Below are positions 32,737-34,048 of a stretch of 34,048 nt of DNA, in pieces (positions within the stretch are counted from its first letter, which is position 1; every line of letters begins with the position of its first letter). The stretch is from positions 1 to 34,048 of the forward strand of contig NZ_QUAC01000128.1 in NCBI RefSeq assembly GCF_003389455.1, given 5' to 3'. Below the pieces are notes generated by a model. That model searched no databases. It worked only from the letters and a program-made list of their open reading frames with translations, and had not been told where the DNA came from. The position numbers were made by a program, and so were the translations under genes. This stretch comes from Streptomyces inhibens. Its GTDB lineage: Bacteria > Actinomycetota > Actinomycetes > Streptomycetales > Streptomycetaceae.

Positions 32737-34048
32737 TCAGTTCGGCCGTTGTTCCCCTGCCCGTCGGGGCGCCTGGCGCTCACTTGCCGCGGGCGCGAGC
32801 CCCCGGGCGGGCTCGGTGAGTTCGTAGGCGTGCCCCGTCCGCAGCAGAACCGCCTCACCCAGCGGCCGCCCCATGAGCTGCATGCCGATCGGCAACCCCG
32901 CCGAGTCGTGGCCGACCGGCACGGTCAGCGACGGTATCCCGGTGATGTTGGCGGGAGCCGACAGGCGGACGTAGCTGTCGGAGACGCTCTCGACCGTTCC
33001 GTCGGGCCAGGTAATGGTGGACTGGCCTGCCCGCGCGGCGGTCGCCGGGACCGTGGGGGCGGCGATCACGTCGACCGTGTCCAGTACGCCGAGCCATGCC
33101 TGCCGCATGAGCGTGCGGGCCCGCTGGGCTCGCAGATAGTCGCCTGCGGGCATGAGTTCGCCGGCCTCCAGAAGAATGCGCACGTCCGGCGCGTACAGCT
33201 CCGGCACCGACCGCAGCGTCTGCTGGTGGTACGCGGTTGCCTCGGGCACCATCAGACCCCACTGGGTCGCCTGGATGTAGCGCGTCATCGGGATCTCGAC
33301 GTCGACGAGCTCCGCACCGAGGGATGCGAGGCGCTCGACGGCCAGCCGGACGGCGGACTCGACCTCGGCATCGACGTGGTCGAAGTAGTAGTTGCCCGGC
33401 ACGCCGACGCGCAGTCCGCCGAGGTCCTCGGCAGAGGTCGGCCGGTGGTCGGCGGCGGGGACGGACAGGGATGCGGGGTCGCGGTGGTCGTACCCGGCGA
33501 GGGCGGCGAGGACCAGCGCCGCGTCCTCGACCGTCCGTGTGAGGGGGCCGACATGGTCGAGTGACCACGACAGGGACGTCACGCCGTGGCGGGGGACAAG
33601 GCCGTAGGTCGGCTTGAGGCCGACGACTCCGTTCAGCGCGGCGGGCACGCGGATCGATCCGCCGGTGTCCGTGCCCAGCGCGAAGGTCGCCGCCCCGGCC
33701 GCGACGGCCACGGCCGACCCCCCACTGGATCCGCCCGCGACCCGCTCCACGTCCCAGGCGTTCTTGGTCTGCGGCGTCGTCAGGCCGTAGGCGAACTCGT
33801 GGGTGTGCACCTTGCCCACCAGCACCGCACCCGCCGCGCCCAGGCGCGAGGCGACCGTGCTGTCGGTCCCCGCCTGGTGGCCGGCGCGCACCCGGGAACT
33901 GGCGGTGGTAGCCACACCGGCCGCGTCGATCAGGTCCTTCAGACCCATGGGAATCCCCTGCAGAGGGCCCGTGTGGCGGCCTGCCGCGATGTCGCGCTCG
34001 GCTTTGCGAGCGGACTGGCGCGCACGCCCGGCCGTCACCGTCACGTAC
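32737..34048 (-). CDS. Amidase-signature-family amidase, 5' end outside the window
   Basis: At least 436 residues of an amidase-signature hydrolase. The Ser-cisSer-Lys triad is visible as Lys in GLKDLID, the cis-Ser in GGSSGGSAVAV, and the nucleophile Ser in DTGGSIRVPAALNG. It hydrolyses amides in the cytoplasm; the substrate is not specified. The frame stays open to the right edge (reading Tyr before VTVTAGRARQ), and the family has about 50 more N-terminal residues, so the true start is beyond 34048. An internal GTG at 34044 should not be taken as the start. It stands just upstream of the TetR gene. Confidence 0.9.
   Translation of the reverse strand, partial: YVTVTAGRARQSARKAERDIAAGRHTGPLQGIPMGLKDLIDAAGVATTASSRVRAGHQAGTDSTVASRLGAAGAVLVGKVHTHEFAYGLTTPQTKNAWDVERVAGGSSGGSAVAVAAGAATFALGTDTGGSIRVPAALNGVVGLKPTYGLVPRHGVTSLSWSLDHVGPLTRTVEDAALVLAALAGYDHRDPASLSVPAADHRPTSAEDLGGLRVGVPGNYYFDHVDAEVESAVRLAVERLASLGAELVDVEIPMTRYIQATQWGLMVPEATAYHQQTLRSVPELYAPDVRILLEAGELMPAGDYLRAQRARTLMRQAWLGVLDTVDVIAAPTVPATAARAGQSTITWPDGTVESVSDSYVRLSAPANITGIPSLTVPVGHDSAGLPIGMQLMGRPLGEAVLLRTGHAYELTEPARGLAPAASERQAPRRAGEQRPN

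Noticed and set aside
34044..34048. GTG at 34044 as the amidase start
   Set aside because: The same frame stays open to the window edge and the family has about 50 more residues upstream, so the gene is cut by the window rather than starting there.

Overview
The window is very GC-rich, with gene-dense coding and frequent GTG starts. It carries MsiK-type sugar ABC operons without an ATPase gene, a SARP-type regulator, a mycobacterial-type LigB and an actinobacterial bL37 peptide. All of this points to a Streptomyces chromosome or a close relative. I see no rRNA, tRNA, insertion sequence, integrase or CRISPR array. Many genes are accessory and at least four are broken, which fits the less conserved parts of such a chromosome (inference).

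Left part (1-5.4 kb, + strand): a DeoR-type repressor followed by a tightly coupled polyol/sugar uptake operon (lipoprotein binding protein, two permeases, zinc-dependent medium-chain dehydrogenase). CGGGCA direct repeats lie upstream of the repressor. A perfect 12-bp-stem hairpin follows the operon, inside the overlapping 3' end of a convergent ArsR-like regulator.

5.3-11.1 kb (- strand): ArsR-like regulator, NUDIX hydrolase, ATP-dependent DNA ligase LigB, a BBE-type FAD oxidoreductase, and a membrane protein with two antibiotic-biosynthesis-monooxygenase domains read from a probable leaderless promoter.

11.2-17.1 kb: a decayed region. A guanine-deaminase-like enzyme faces a fused remnant of an NCS1 nucleobase permease and a YtcJ-like amidohydrolase. 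Their promoter region holds a perfect 19-bp inverted repeat shared with a divergent TetR regulator. Next come a truncated SDR, a gamma-glutamylcyclotransferase-fold protein, nine copies of a 9-bp repeat, a GNAT gene broken by an amber codon, and a HAD phosphatase whose C-terminus is made of another 9-bp repeat.

17.2-23 kb: a phosphoribosyltransferase/hydrolase fusion, a small ABM monooxygenase, an unknown multi-pass membrane protein, a Tat-exported serine hydrolase with an altered second motif, a 25-residue bL37 ribosomal peptide and a PobA-like hydroxylase.

23-29 kb: a membrane protein translationally coupled to a GH84 lipoprotein, divergent from a secreted protein whose sequence resembles aerolysin/ETX-type beta-pore-forming toxins, then a NarL-type two-component system. 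This is the best candidate for an undescribed system: a secreted pore-former-like protein, a surface glycosidase and their possible regulators.

29-34 kb: a haloacetate-dehalogenase-like hydrolase, with a 19-codon remnant of a second hydrolase beside it, divergent from a SARP regulator with a matching heptamer direct repeat in the intergenic region. Then a TetR regulator and an amidase that runs off the right edge.
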